NCBI GenBank assembly: GCA_026003175.1
Contig: BPGT01000003.1
Location: 310,001-374,000, forward strand
Origin: Armatimonadota bacterium
GTDB lineage: Bacteria > Armatimonadota > HRBIN16
Reading direction: 5' to 3'
Length of the DNA: 64,000 nt
The position numbers and the translations under genes are program-made. This document shows positions 44,745 to 53,539 of the stretch, piece after piece; positions within the stretch are counted from its first letter, which is position 1, and every line of letters starts with the position of its first letter. The notes beneath the pieces are model-generated. The model made no database searches. It was given only the letters and a program-made list of their open reading frames with translations, and was not told where the DNA came from.

Positions 44745-44930
44745 GAGGGTGTTCGAAATTGCTGGTTGAATGGATAGATAACCTAACCCCCTTGCCCCCT
44801 TCCCTGCAAGGGAAGGGGGAACGCCCCTCTCCTCGTAGGAGAGGGGACGGGGGTGAGGTAAGGCAGGGATAGCAAGAACGCCTCTCTCCTTGCGCTACAA
44901 CCAACTTCTCAACAATTCTCGAACACCCTC
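44745..44930 (+). repeat. 186-bp MITE-like element, copy 3
   Basis: Sequence identical to copy 1. It starts one base after the right target duplication of the insertion sequence. The right flank CGCATAGCT|TGACA follows the target rule, but the left flank has no matching 9-mer, so its own duplication was lost, perhaps by recombination or by arrival of the neighbouring element. It ends 9 bases before the -35 box of the nitrogen operon. Confidence 0.9.
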
Positions 44931-44939
44931 CCGCATAGC

Positions 44940-44969
44940 TTGACAAAACATCACCCTCTGTGGTATAGT
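44940..44969 (+). promoter_or_regulatory. sigma70-type promoter of the porin-amt-PII operon
   Basis: TTGACA (44940-44945), 18-base spacer, TATAGT (44964-44969). The start codon is 200 bases downstream, leaving a long leader. Confidence 0.8.
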
Positions 44970-45008
44970 TAGTTACGTCAAGGATGTGACGAGGTCGTCC
45001 CCAGAGAA

Positions 45009-45050
45009 ACGGCAGACAGAGGCGTCGCAAGGGCGTGTCCGCCGTTTTTT
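45009..45050 (+). promoter_or_regulatory. terminator/attenuator in the nitrogen-operon leader
   Basis: ACGGC-A-GACA pairs with TGTC-C-GCCGT across an A/C mismatch (45009-45018, 45036-45045), and TTTTT follows (45046-45050). It lies about 75 bases after the promoter and 120 before the porin start. An upstream stem CGTCA/TGACG (44976-44991) and the GACG/CGTC repeat next to it could form alternative pairings. This is the layout of a riboswitch or attenuator, but I recognise no known aptamer. Confidence 0.6.
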
Positions 45051-45169
45051 GATTCGGTTACGCATTGCAGCGACCCCACTTTCACACGCAACGCCGCGAC
45101 CGGAGAGGCTTTCAGCCACTCCACGAGACTTCCCGAAAAACAAAACATCCCATTTCAGGAGGTACGTGT

Positions 45170-46213
45170 ATGCGACGTTTGGTTCTATGCGCGATGTGCG
45201 CACTGGGGGTCGTCGCTGCAGTGCATACGCAGGGCGCCCCTGAGGTGGAGGTCAACGGTCTGCTGGACGTATATGCGGGCTACAACTTCAACAACCCGCC
45301 ATCCGACGCCAACGGCACCAACCAGAATGTAGTACGCGCTTTCGACCAGCGTTCGGGCTCGCTGAGCCTTAGCCTGCTGGAGGTCACGCTCAAGAGCAAA
45401 CCCGAACCTGTCGGGTTCACATTGACCCTCACCACCGGTAAGACCGCCGACTTGGTGCATTACAACCCCGGCGAGGACAGGTTCAAACTGTTGCAGCAAG
45501 CCTTCCTCACCACCAGCGTCGGCAACTGGACGGTGGACGTAGGCAAGTTCGTGACTGCGCTGGGAGCAGAGGTGATAGAATCCAGCGCGAACGACAACTA
45601 CTCGCGCTCGTTGCCTTTCGTGTACGCCATTCCCTTCTATCATGCGGGCATCCGCGCATCTACCGGCCTAGGTTCAGGCTGGGGATTGCAGGCGATGCTG
45701 GTCAACGGATGGGACGTCACGGAAGACAATAACAGCAAAAAAAGCTTCCACGTAGCGATTAACTACGCCGACGAGCGGCTCAGCTTCGTGCAGAACGTAA
45801 TTACTGGCGACGAGGCGATTGCCCCTGCCAGCGGCGCGCGCACCGTGTGGGACACCGTGCTGTTCTATACGCTGGGAGCGGATAAGGTTGGGCTGAACTT
45901 CGACTACGGCGAAGACAAATCGGCGAGCGCGAAGTGGCTGGGGTACGCGGTGTACTACCGGCGCACTCTGCCCAGAGGGCGTGCGCTTGCTCTGCGCTAC
46001 TCCTATATGGACGATAAGGACGGATTCCGCACGGGCGTAGTGCAAAAGCTCAGCGAAGTCACCATCACCTACGAGTACCCCATCGGTTCCTCTGTGAGCC
46101 GCTTCGAGGTGCGCTTGGACAGCTCCAGTCAGCCTTTCTTCCTGAACGATGCCGGCGCAGCCGCCAAGAAGCAACAGGTGACTGTGATGTACTCGCAGGT
46201 TTACAGGTTTTAA
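45170..46213 (+). CDS. outer-membrane porin-like beta-barrel protein
   Basis: 347 residues with a signal peptide (MRRLVLCAMCALGVVAAVHT, cleavage near QGA) and alternating-residue beta strands over the whole length, ending in the C-terminal aromatic YSQVYRF typical of outer-membrane barrels. VEVNGLLDVYAGYNFNNP opens the barrel, and KFVTALGAEVIESSANDNYS with YAIPFYHAGIRAS are as in putative porins of the BBP2/OmpL-like kind. ATG 45170 has AGGAGG 8 bases upstream. Being first in an operon with amt and PII, it probably passes a nitrogen compound across the outer membrane (inference). Confidence 0.82.
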   Translation: MRRLVLCAMCALGVVAAVHTQGAPEVEVNGLLDVYAGYNFNNPPSDANGTNQNVVRAFDQRSGSLSLSLLEVTLKSKPEPVGFTLTLTTGKTADLVHYNPGEDRFKLLQQAFLTTSVGNWTVDVGKFVTALGAEVIESSANDNYSRSLPFVYAIPFYHAGIRASTGLGSGWGLQAMLVNGWDVTEDNNSKKSFHVAINYADERLSFVQNVITGDEAIAPASGARTVWDTVLFYTLGADKVGLNFDYGEDKSASAKWLGYAVYYRRTLPRGRALALRYSYMDDKDGFRTGVVQKLSEVTITYEYPIGSSVSRFEVRLDSSSQPFFLNDAGAAAKKQQVTVMYSQVYRF

Positions 46214-46226
46214 GGAGGGCACAACC

Positions 46227-47738
46227 ATGCGAACGATACGGGCTTTGCTGGCAAATCGCGTAACGCTGTTTGGTGGGCTTTTCGCCCTGCTGGGTCTCGC
46301 CACGTTGAAAGCGTGGGCGCAGGACAACCCTTCTGTGGAGGAGGCTCTGGCGAACCACAAGATGCTGCTGGACACCATCTGGGTGATGGTCGCGGCGTTT
46401 CTGGTGTTCTGGATGCAGGCGGGTTTCGCCTACGTTGAAGGAGGTCTCACCCGTGCCAAGAACACCAACAACATCATGATGAAGAACCTGATGGATTTCA
46501 GCATCGGTTCGGTGGCGTTCTGGGCGGTGGGCTTCACGCTCATGTTCGGCGACGGCAACGCCTTTGTGGGCATGAAGGGATGGTTCCTTGCCGGACCGGA
46601 CAATTCACCGGCAACCGGCGACGCCTATCGGGGGGTATATAGCGCGCTGAACTGGACCGGCGTACCTCTGTTCGCCAAGTTTATGTTCCAGCTGGTGTTC
46701 GCCGCCACTGCCGCCACTATCGTGTCCGGTGCAATGGCAGAGCGCACGAAGTTCAGTGCGTATCTTGTCTACAGCTTTGTGGTCAGCGCGCTCATCTACC
46801 CGGTAGTGGGACACTGGATTTGGGGAGGCGGCTGGCTGGCGAAGCTGGGCATGTGGGATTTCGCTGGCTCCACTGTGGTACACTCTACCGGAGGGTGGCT
46901 TGCGCTGGTGGGTGCGATCATGCTGGGTCCGCGCATCGGCAAATACTCTAAAGAGGGCAAGCCTCTGGCGATACCTGGGCACTCTTTGCCAATGGCAGCG
47001 CTGGGCGTGTTCATCCTGTGGCTGGGCTGGTTCGGCTTTAACCCCGGCTCCACGATGGCAGCAGATGCCTCCATCGCACAGATTGCCCTCACCACCAACC
47101 TGGCAGCAGCAACAGGTGCTATCGGCGCGCTGTTTACCTCATGGGTGCTGCTGAAGAAGCCCGATGTTAGCATGACCCTCAACGGAGTGCTGGCGGGACT
47201 GGTAGCCATCACCGCGCCCTGTGCGTTTGTGTCACCCCTCTCCGCCGCGATCATCGGCGTGCTGGGAGGTATCGTGGTGGTTATCTCCGTGTTGCTGCTG
47301 GACCGCGCGAAGGTGGACGACCCGGTAGGCGCAGTATCGGTACACGGTGTCTGCGGCGCGCTGGGCACGCTGTGCCTCGGTTTGTTCGCGCAGGAGGGAT
47401 ACGCTCCGGCGAACACTACCGGAAACGGTTTGCTGTTTGGCGGCGGGTTGAAACTGCTTACCGCACAGGCTATCGGCGTCGGAGCGGTATTGCTGTGGTG
47501 CATCGCCACCGGTGTCATCTTGTTCGGTCTGCTCAAAATAACCACAGGCATCCGCGTGTCGCCAGAAGAAGAGATAGAGGGGCTGGACATCGGCGAGCAC
47601 GGCATGGCGGCATACCCCGACTTCGTGCTGGCAACGCCTGGGCAGTTCAGTGTGACAGGTGGCACACGCTCCCCTTCCGCGCCGAGCACGCCAGTTACAG
47701 CGCCTCTGCCCAAACCTTCATCGGAAGCGAGTACATAA
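46227..47738 (+). CDS. amt: ammonium transporter (Amt/MEP/Rh family)
   Basis: 503 residues. A signal-like first segment ends at LKAWAQ, then eleven TM helices. Family motifs include FWMQAGFAYVEGGLTRAKNT, the DFAGSTVVHSTGGWLALVGA (conserved Asp and the first pore His), GWFGFNPGS, and DDPVGAVSVHGVCGALGTL with the second pore His. The twin-His pore suggests an active ammonium/ammonia channel. It transports ammonium across the inner membrane and is gated by PII. Start 46227 follows the porin by 13 bases with AAGGAGG. The C-terminal tail is Ser/Pro-rich and longer than in E. coli AmtB. Confidence 0.96.
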   Translation: MRTIRALLANRVTLFGGLFALLGLATLKAWAQDNPSVEEALANHKMLLDTIWVMVAAFLVFWMQAGFAYVEGGLTRAKNTNNIMMKNLMDFSIGSVAFWAVGFTLMFGDGNAFVGMKGWFLAGPDNSPATGDAYRGVYSALNWTGVPLFAKFMFQLVFAATAATIVSGAMAERTKFSAYLVYSFVVSALIYPVVGHWIWGGGWLAKLGMWDFAGSTVVHSTGGWLALVGAIMLGPRIGKYSKEGKPLAIPGHSLPMAALGVFILWLGWFGFNPGSTMAADASIAQIALTTNLAAATGAIGALFTSWVLLKKPDVSMTLNGVLAGLVAITAPCAFVSPLSAAIIGVLGGIVVVISVLLLDRAKVDDPVGAVSVHGVCGALGTLCLGLFAQEGYAPANTTGNGLLFGGGLKLLTAQAIGVGAVLLWCIATGVILFGLLKITTGIRVSPEEEIEGLDIGEHGMAAYPDFVLATPGQFSVTGGTRSPSAPSTPVTAPLPKPSSEAST

Positions 47739-48095
<357 letters not shown>

Positions 48096-48113
48096 GAGCG
48101 AGACATCCCCAAC

Positions 48114-48145
48114 GCAGGCTCCACCCTGCACAGGGTGGAGCCTGC
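48114..48145 (+). terminator. strong hairpin after the PII gene
   Basis: 15-bp perfect stem GCAGGCTCCACCCTG with its complement and a 2-base centre, 18 bases after the PII stop. No U-tract follows, so it may stabilise the mRNA end or act as a weak terminator. Confidence 0.6.
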
Positions 48146-48237
48146 TGGCTGCAACACAGCCGTCGCGGCACCCTTTACAGCATTCCACTGCTTAGGGTAG
48201 TATTTTCATACGCTAACCACTAAGGAGGGGGTGCACG

Positions 48238-49080
48238 ATGCTCACAACAGAGCAAGTAGAACAGTATCATCGTGACGGCTACACGGTAGCACGCGGCCTC
48301 TTCAGCAGGCAGGAAGCCGAGTTCTACATTGACCACTACATGCGCCTGCGCGAATCGGGTTCCTACCCGGGTGACTTTCAAGGGGTAGACCCCACCAGTA
48401 ACGACCCGCTCAAACGCTATCCCCGCATGATTCACATGCACCGCTGGGACGAGGTCAGCCTGAAGTGGATGATTGATCCGCGGCTCAACGCATGTATGAC
48501 CGCTTTGCTGGGCAAGGAACCGTATGCGGTGCAGACTATGCTGTACTTCAAGCCGCCCGGTGCACGCGGACAGGCATTGCATCAGGATAACTTCTACCTG
48601 CGTGTGCAGCCTGGCACATGCATTGCTGCGTGGATGGCGCTGGACTATTGTGATGAGGAGAACGGCTGCCTGATGGTGGTACCGGGCACGCAAGACTTAC
48701 CTATCCTGTGCACTGTCCCCGCTGATACTACCCAGAGCTTTACCGACATCACCGTGCCCGTTCCGAAAGACATGCCCATCGTGCCCGTTGTGATGGAGCC
48801 GGGGGATGTGCTGTTTTTCAACGGCTCGCTAATACATGGCAGCAACCCCAACCGCTCGCGTGACCGCTTCCGCCGTGCACTTATCGGGCACTACGCGGTA
48901 GGTGATGCCGAGAAAATCGCACGATTCTATCATCCTGTGCTGCGTATGGATGGCACCGTCGTAGAACTGGGCGTTAGCGAAGGGGGCGGCCCCTGCGGCG
49001 TGTGGGTAGAGCGGGATGGCAAGCCTGTGGTGGAGGTGATTGACCCGCAGCACAGCAGCGAACAGCCCGAGCATGAGTGA
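48238..49080 (+). CDS. phytanoyl-CoA dioxygenase (PhyH) family protein 3
   Basis: 280 residues. VEQYHRDGYTVARGLFSRQE at the N-terminus, the HxD in ALHQDNFYLRVQPGTCIAAW, GCLMVVPGTQDLPIL, and the distal His in SLIHGSNPNRSRDRFRRALI with the co-substrate Arg. Fe(II)/2-oxoglutarate oxygenase of unknown substrate. ATG 48238 has GGAGGGGG 8 bases upstream. It stands alone, 140 bases after PII and behind a hairpin, so not clearly part of the nitrogen operon. Confidence 0.88.
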   Translation: MLTTEQVEQYHRDGYTVARGLFSRQEAEFYIDHYMRLRESGSYPGDFQGVDPTSNDPLKRYPRMIHMHRWDEVSLKWMIDPRLNACMTALLGKEPYAVQTMLYFKPPGARGQALHQDNFYLRVQPGTCIAAWMALDYCDEENGCLMVVPGTQDLPILCTVPADTTQSFTDITVPVPKDMPIVPVVMEPGDVLFFNGSLIHGSNPNRSRDRFRRALIGHYAVGDAEKIARFYHPVLRMDGTVVELGVSEGGGPCGVWVERDGKPVVEVIDPQHSSEQPEHE

Positions 49081-49188
49081 AGACAGCCCCATACATCCCC
49101 CTTCCCCCGATGTTACGGGAGAAGAGGGGGATTCTTGTATTCAGTAGCGCGTCAAGCCTGGGTCTTGCTGCAGGTCGTGTTCCAACGT

Positions 49189-49249
49189 GTCATTGCGAGC
49201 CGCGAAGCGGCGAAGCCATCTCCTGCGCTCACGAGGGGGATTGCTTCGG
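49189..49249. repeat. REP-like repeat (CATTGCGAG...GATTGCTTCG type)
   Basis: GTCATTGCGAGCCGCGAAGC ... GGGGGATTGCTTCGG has the two-armed layout of a widespread palindromic repeat; a decayed relative is at 26633. Confidence 0.5.
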
Positions 49250-49277
49250 GTGCTGGCGACCCTCAAAAGGACACCAA

Positions 49278-49307
49278 CGGCTCGGCAGAAGCCTCGCCCT
49301 CCAGAGG
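49278..49307. repeat. 30-bp CTCGCCCTCCAGAGG repeat, copy a
   Basis: Differs by one base from the 30-mer at 49371 and is related to 21303. The two copies lie 63 bases apart in a 545-bp intergenic region (49081-49626) that holds only repeats and the MITE, with no gene I can support. Confidence 0.55.
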
Positions 49308-49370
49308 AACGGTTGTGTAAACAGGGCTGGAGGGCGGACCTCCGGGTGAGCCGAACCTCATATGCCCCAA

Positions 49371-49400
49371 CGGCTCGGCAGGAGCCTCGCCCTCCAGAGG
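49371..49400. repeat. 30-bp CTCGCCCTCCAGAGG repeat, copy b
   Basis: See copy a at 49278. Partly self-complementary (GGAG ... CTCC), suggesting a small hairpin. Confidence 0.55.
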
Positions 49401-49420
49401 GTGAAGGCAAGAATCAGGCT

Positions 49421-49606
49421 GAGGGTGTTCGAAATTGCTGGTTGAATGGATAGATAACCTAACCCCCTTGCCCCCTTCCCTGCAAGGGAAGGGGGAACGC
49501 CCCTCTCCTCGTAGGAGAGGGGACGGGGGTGAGGTAAGGCAGGGATAGCAAGAACGCCTCTCTCCTTGCGCTACAACCAACTTCTCAACAATTCTCGAAC
49601 ACCCTC
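49421..49606 (+). repeat. 186-bp MITE-like element, copy 4
   Basis: Same sequence as copy 1. Flanked by a 10-bp direct repeat GAATCAGGCT (49411-49420, 49607-49616), 9-bp rule plus one chance base. The right flank again runs into TGACA, here not a functional promoter but the region just after the stop codon of a minus-strand gene. Confidence 0.9.
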
Positions 49607-49626
49607 GAATCAGGCTTGACAGACTA

Positions 49627-50151
49627 CTATCGCGGCAGGTACCTCTCGAAAATCACGATGTCTCCGCGCACGACTTTCCCCTTGAACACAAATGGTTTCG
49701 CCGGGTCGCCAGCCACGAAGCGCACCAGAATCTCGTCCGGGTTGCCGTCCTGCACGCCGGCAGCGCGGTTGTCCTTCGCCACCACTGTCACCTCTCCGCG
49801 CACGCGCCTCCCACCGCGAGGCGACACTACCGACAGCACCGCCAGCCCTTTGAACTCCGCCACCTTTTCGGCATCGGTGATGCGCTGGCCATACACGGTC
49901 AGTCTCACAAGGCTAATGGTCGCCTCCGTGCGCTCCTCACGGTTCACCGCGGTGAAGCGGAAAAAGCCCTGCAACGTTACCCTCTGGGTGTCGTTGTGGA
50001 TAATCTGCTTCACCTCATACCGGAAGACGCCGGGCTTGCCGTTCTCGTTTACCGCGGTGCCCCAGCCGGCGGAGCCTTTCACCGTGTAGGTCTGCGCAAA
50101 CGCTGTTGTGGCTATCGCCAGAACGCCTAACCAGAGCCAATTGCGTAACAT
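49627..50151 (-). CDS. secreted protein of unknown function
   Basis: 174 residues with a clear signal peptide (MLRNWLWLGVLAIATTAFAQ) and a beta-rich, basic mature part (TYTVKGSAGWGTAVNENGKP, GFFRFTAVNREERTEATIS, RRVRGEVTVVAKDNRAAGVQ). ATG 50151 is chosen because AGGAGGGGG lies about 6 bases upstream; the longer frame only adds residues before the signal peptide. No named family recognised. Its stop is 10 bases from the target duplication of MITE copy 4, so that insertion came close to the coding end without breaking it. Confidence 0.75.
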   Translation of the reverse strand: MLRNWLWLGVLAIATTAFAQTYTVKGSAGWGTAVNENGKPGVFRYEVKQIIHNDTQRVTLQGFFRFTAVNREERTEATISLVRLTVYGQRITDAEKVAEFKGLAVLSVVSPRGGRRVRGEVTVVAKDNRAAGVQDGNPDEILVRFVAGDPAKPFVFKGKVVRGDIVIFERYLPR

Positions 50152-50229
50152 ATTTACCCCCTCCTTGCGCACGGTAAATTGTTCTTCCGTCTGGCGTAGA
50201 CGTTGCCGGAGGGGAAATGTTCAAACAGT

Positions 50230-51552
50230 TCAGGTTTGCACGCGATATGGCTTGAGCAGCTCCGCGAGGTCGTGAGTGACCTCTGCTACCACCAGAATGC
50301 CATCCGTTGTATACTCCGCGCTGTGTACGCGCCCCAGCTCGTAGCACTGAGCCAGCAGGTTACTCTGCGCATAGGGCAGGCGCACCCGTATCGGCTGCAA
50401 CAGCGACTGCAGGGTAGCGAGGATATGGTTCATCAGCTCAGGGATGCCTTCCGCTTTCAGCGCGGAGATGTACACCGCGTTAGGTGTTTCCGCCACCAGC
50501 TGGCGCAGGCGATAGGTGTCTTTGACCAGGTCCGCTTTGTTGTATGCGGTGATGATAGGTTTGTTGTGCGCACCCAGCTCCGCCAGCACGTTCATGACCG
50601 CCTGTCGCTGGATCTCCAGCTGTGGATGGCTGGCATCCACCACGTGGATCAGGAAATCCGCCTCGGTCACCTCCTCCAGGGTGGCGCGAAACGCGGCGAC
50701 CAGCGAGTGCGGCAGGTTGCGGATGAAGCCAACGGTATCCGACAGCAGCACCCCCCAGCCGTCGGGCAGCACGATACGACGCACGGTAGGATCCAGCGTG
50801 GCGAAAAGGTGCTCATCGGTGTAGATATGTGCGCCCGAGAGAGTGTTCAGCAGGGTGGATTTGCCCGCGCTGGTGTACCCCACCAGTGCCCCGAACGGGA
50901 AGGGTAACCTGCGCCTGCCCTGTCGCTGCTGACTGCGTTGGCGAGCCACCTGTTCCAGCTCGCGCTGCAGGTCGGCAATGCGCTCACGAACCTTGCGACG
51001 GTCCTGTTCCAGTTTGGTTTCGCCCGGTCCGCCGCGCACACCGATATGCCCCGCTTGCTGTTCGAACTTGGTATACACGCTCATCAGACGCGGCAGTTCA
51101 TAGGTTAATCGCGCTAGCTCCACCTGCAGTTTTCCCTCACGGGTGTGGGCGCGTTGCGCGAAAATCCGCAGGATGAGCTCAGTGCGGTCTATTACGCGCG
51201 TTTGCAGGATGTCTTCGAGGTTGCGCTGCTGCAAAGGCGTCAGGTCATCGTCAACAATAACCACATCGGCATTGACCTCGCGCACCTGTGGGAAGAGCAG
51301 TTCCGCCTTGCCCCTGCCGATGAAGGTGGCGGCGTCTGGGCGAGTGCGCCGCTGTCGGCTCTCGCCGACCACCTCCAGACCGGCGGTGTCGCACAGAGCG
51401 CGTAGCTCTTCTTCCACATAACTGTCCAGTTCGGGGTCTGGGTTCACGTAGATGAGGAAGGCACGTTCGCGCTCCTGCACCGGATGGAGCCGGGCAGCGG
51501 GGTGCTGTAGTTCAGTTAATTCAACCGACGAACTGATGTTTCGTTGTGGCAT
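50230..51552 (-). CDS. hflX: ribosome-associated GTPase HflX
   Basis: 440 residues. The N-terminal HflX domain is visible in ATFIGRGKAELLFPQV and DVVIVDDDLTPLQQRNLE, with the linker GVRGGPGETKLEQDRRKVRE. The G domain has G1 LVGYTSAGKSTLLNTL, G3 LLSDTVGFIRNLPHSLVAAF and G4 YNKADL, with G5 near YISALKAEG. HflX splits stalled or heat-damaged ribosomes. ATG 51552 (GAGGTG 8 bases upstream) is preferred over a TTG at 51591. C-terminal domain present and intact. Confidence 0.95.
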   Translation of the reverse strand: MPQRNISSSVELTELQHPAARLHPVQERERAFLIYVNPDPELDSYVEEELRALCDTAGLEVVGESRQRRTRPDAATFIGRGKAELLFPQVREVNADVVIVDDDLTPLQQRNLEDILQTRVIDRTELILRIFAQRAHTREGKLQVELARLTYELPRLMSVYTKFEQQAGHIGVRGGPGETKLEQDRRKVRERIADLQRELEQVARQRSQQRQGRRRLPFPFGALVGYTSAGKSTLLNTLSGAHIYTDEHLFATLDPTVRRIVLPDGWGVLLSDTVGFIRNLPHSLVAAFRATLEEVTEADFLIHVVDASHPQLEIQRQAVMNVLAELGAHNKPIITAYNKADLVKDTYRLRQLVAETPNAVYISALKAEGIPELMNHILATLQSLLQPIRVRLPYAQSNLLAQCYELGRVHSAEYTTDGILVVAEVTHDLAELLKPYRVQT

Positions 51553-51736
51553 CGTTGCCTGCACCTCTTCGGTGGAGATTCGGGATGGCAAACTACCTTG
51601 ACCAGAGTTTGACTCGTTGGCACTTCCATCCTAACAGACCCGTTCCCCATTCGTCAAGCGGTCAGAGCCACCGCGCACCCCACACGACCTGCCAGTTTGC
51701 CGCGAGGTCTACCGAGCCTCCCCCACACCCAAAAGG

Positions 51737-53344
51737 CTAAATCGGTGCATCCGCTTCCATCTGCGCCACGAAGTAGGCAGGGTTCAGCCGCTCGCCGGTG
51801 GCGTACTCCAGCGCTTCCTCCCAGGGCAACGATGCGCCAGTAGAGAACACCTTCTGCTTCAGGAACTTGCCGACCTTGGGGCTGGAAACCAGTGCGTCTT
51901 TTGGTTCGCCAGCGAGCACCTTTGTACGTAGTACGTGCACCAACTGCGATGCCTCCATCTCACCCAGAATGTAGTTCTGGTAGTAAACTGGCGCAAGCGC
52001 GATGTGTATCTTCGCCGCCCAGTCGGGAGCGTTGCGCCCTTCGGGCTTGCGTAGCCACTGGTATTTCTCTACCAGCTGCCACCAGAGGCTGTTCAGGTCG
52101 CCATCGGGGTCGGCGTACATAGCGCGTTCGAAGTGCGTCATCACCAGCACCCAGCGGGTGAAGACGATGAGCTGCGCCTGCATCTCCTCGATAGCGGGAC
52201 GCGCCACCTGTTGCGCCTGCTCGTTGGGGATGCCCATGTAGCGTTTCAGCCACTCGGCGTTGCGGTGCATCCTGCCGAACAGCATGGCGATGGCTTCGGT
52301 GCTGAGCGTGTGCGCGGGGGTGCGCAGCAGGTAGGGCAGGGAGCGGTCGATATAGTAGTCGTACACCGCATGCCCCAATTCGTGCAACATGGTGCCCATC
52401 CATCGCTCGCTGGGGCGCAGGTTGCATAATACGCGCACATCGCCCTCGCGGTCGATGTCAATGCAGAAGGCATGTTGACTCTTGCCCTCCTTCTCGTAGA
52501 GGTCACTGCGCTCCAGTATCGGCTCCACCGGCAGACCGACGGCGGCGTAGAAGGCACGCGAAATCGCCTCGATGTCTTTGTCCTCGAACAGCGGGTTCAG
52601 GTCTACCTCGCCGGGTGGGGGACTCTGGAAGAAGGGGTCCGTATAGTGCCACGGACGCAAGTCTTCTACCGACACCCCGAAACGATGGGCAAGGCGTTCA
52701 TCCTGTCTCTGCTTGTATCGGCGAAACGGTTCGTTGCTGAGCTGGTGCAGCTGCTCCAGCAGGGCGAACAGGCGGTTTTCATCCAGCTCCTGCAGTTCCA
52801 GCTGCATGGCGTAGTAGTCGCGGAAGCCCAGCCGTCGCGCCTCACGGTTACGGATATGCACCAACCCCCGTACCGCATCCGCCACGCGCTCACCAATCTG
52901 CTTGCTGGCCTCCCACGCCTCGCGTCGCTCCTCGCTGTCGTTGCTCTTCTGCAATACATCGCGCAGGGTATTGTCGCTCACGCGCTCGCCGCGAAAGAGT
53001 GCGCGATAGGTATTGTATTCCTTCTCTATCTCCTTCTCGCGCTGCACGATTTCGTCAATGGTCTTTTCCGACATCTGGTGCCCGCGATACTCGTCCAGCA
53101 GTAGTTTATGCTGGCGGCGCAGCAGAGGGTCGGGGATGCTGTCGTTGGGGATGCTCTGCAGGAAGCGGTACTCGTCCTCGCGGGCGTATATCTTCATCAG
53201 CTGCGCCTGCAGCGCTGCGCCGCGCTCGAAAGCCTCCTCGCTGCCTGTGACGTTCGCCTCCCACCATGCCAGCGCAGTCTCTCTGGCAAGCGGACGAACC
53301 TCCTCCAGATGTTTTTGCAGAAACTGCTCAAAGCGTTCTTGCAT
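51737..53344 (-). CDS. zinc metallopeptidase, M2/M3-like (HEXXH gluzincin)
   Basis: 535 residues, almost all helical. The zinc motif is GTMLHELGHAVYDYYI near residue 320, with the downstream Glu in LSTEAIAMLFGRMHRNAEWL. NREARRLGFRDYYAMQLELQ and the N-terminal helices resemble the angiotensin-converting-enzyme-like (M2) and oligopeptidase (M3) clans. No signal peptide, so likely a cytoplasmic oligopeptidase. Single gene, divergent from the UbiD-PAP2 pair. M2 versus M3 needs a profile search. Confidence 0.83.
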   Translation of the reverse strand: MQERFEQFLQKHLEEVRPLARETALAWWEANVTGSEEAFERGAALQAQLMKIYAREDEYRFLQSIPNDSIPDPLLRRQHKLLLDEYRGHQMSEKTIDEIVQREKEIEKEYNTYRALFRGERVSDNTLRDVLQKSNDSEERREAWEASKQIGERVADAVRGLVHIRNREARRLGFRDYYAMQLELQELDENRLFALLEQLHQLSNEPFRRYKQRQDERLAHRFGVSVEDLRPWHYTDPFFQSPPPGEVDLNPLFEDKDIEAISRAFYAAVGLPVEPILERSDLYEKEGKSQHAFCIDIDREGDVRVLCNLRPSERWMGTMLHELGHAVYDYYIDRSLPYLLRTPAHTLSTEAIAMLFGRMHRNAEWLKRYMGIPNEQAQQVARPAIEEMQAQLIVFTRWVLVMTHFERAMYADPDGDLNSLWWQLVEKYQWLRKPEGRNAPDWAAKIHIALAPVYYQNYILGEMEASQLVHVLRTKVLAGEPKDALVSSPKVGKFLKQKVFSTGASLPWEEALEYATGERLNPAYFVAQMEADAPI

Positions 53345-53539
53345 CGGTGCCTCCTGTGTGTTCAGATTCCTTCAGTGAACGCCCAGGCTCCATCTCCACG
53401 AGCAGGTCAACATCGCTCTCACCCGAACCTCACCTTTGTATCAGCCCTGTAACATTTTACCATTTTCATTTGTTGCATCCAACCCTTTGCACAAGCCTGT
53501 GCTTTCTGGTACATTTATGCCGAATATGAGGTGAAACCG

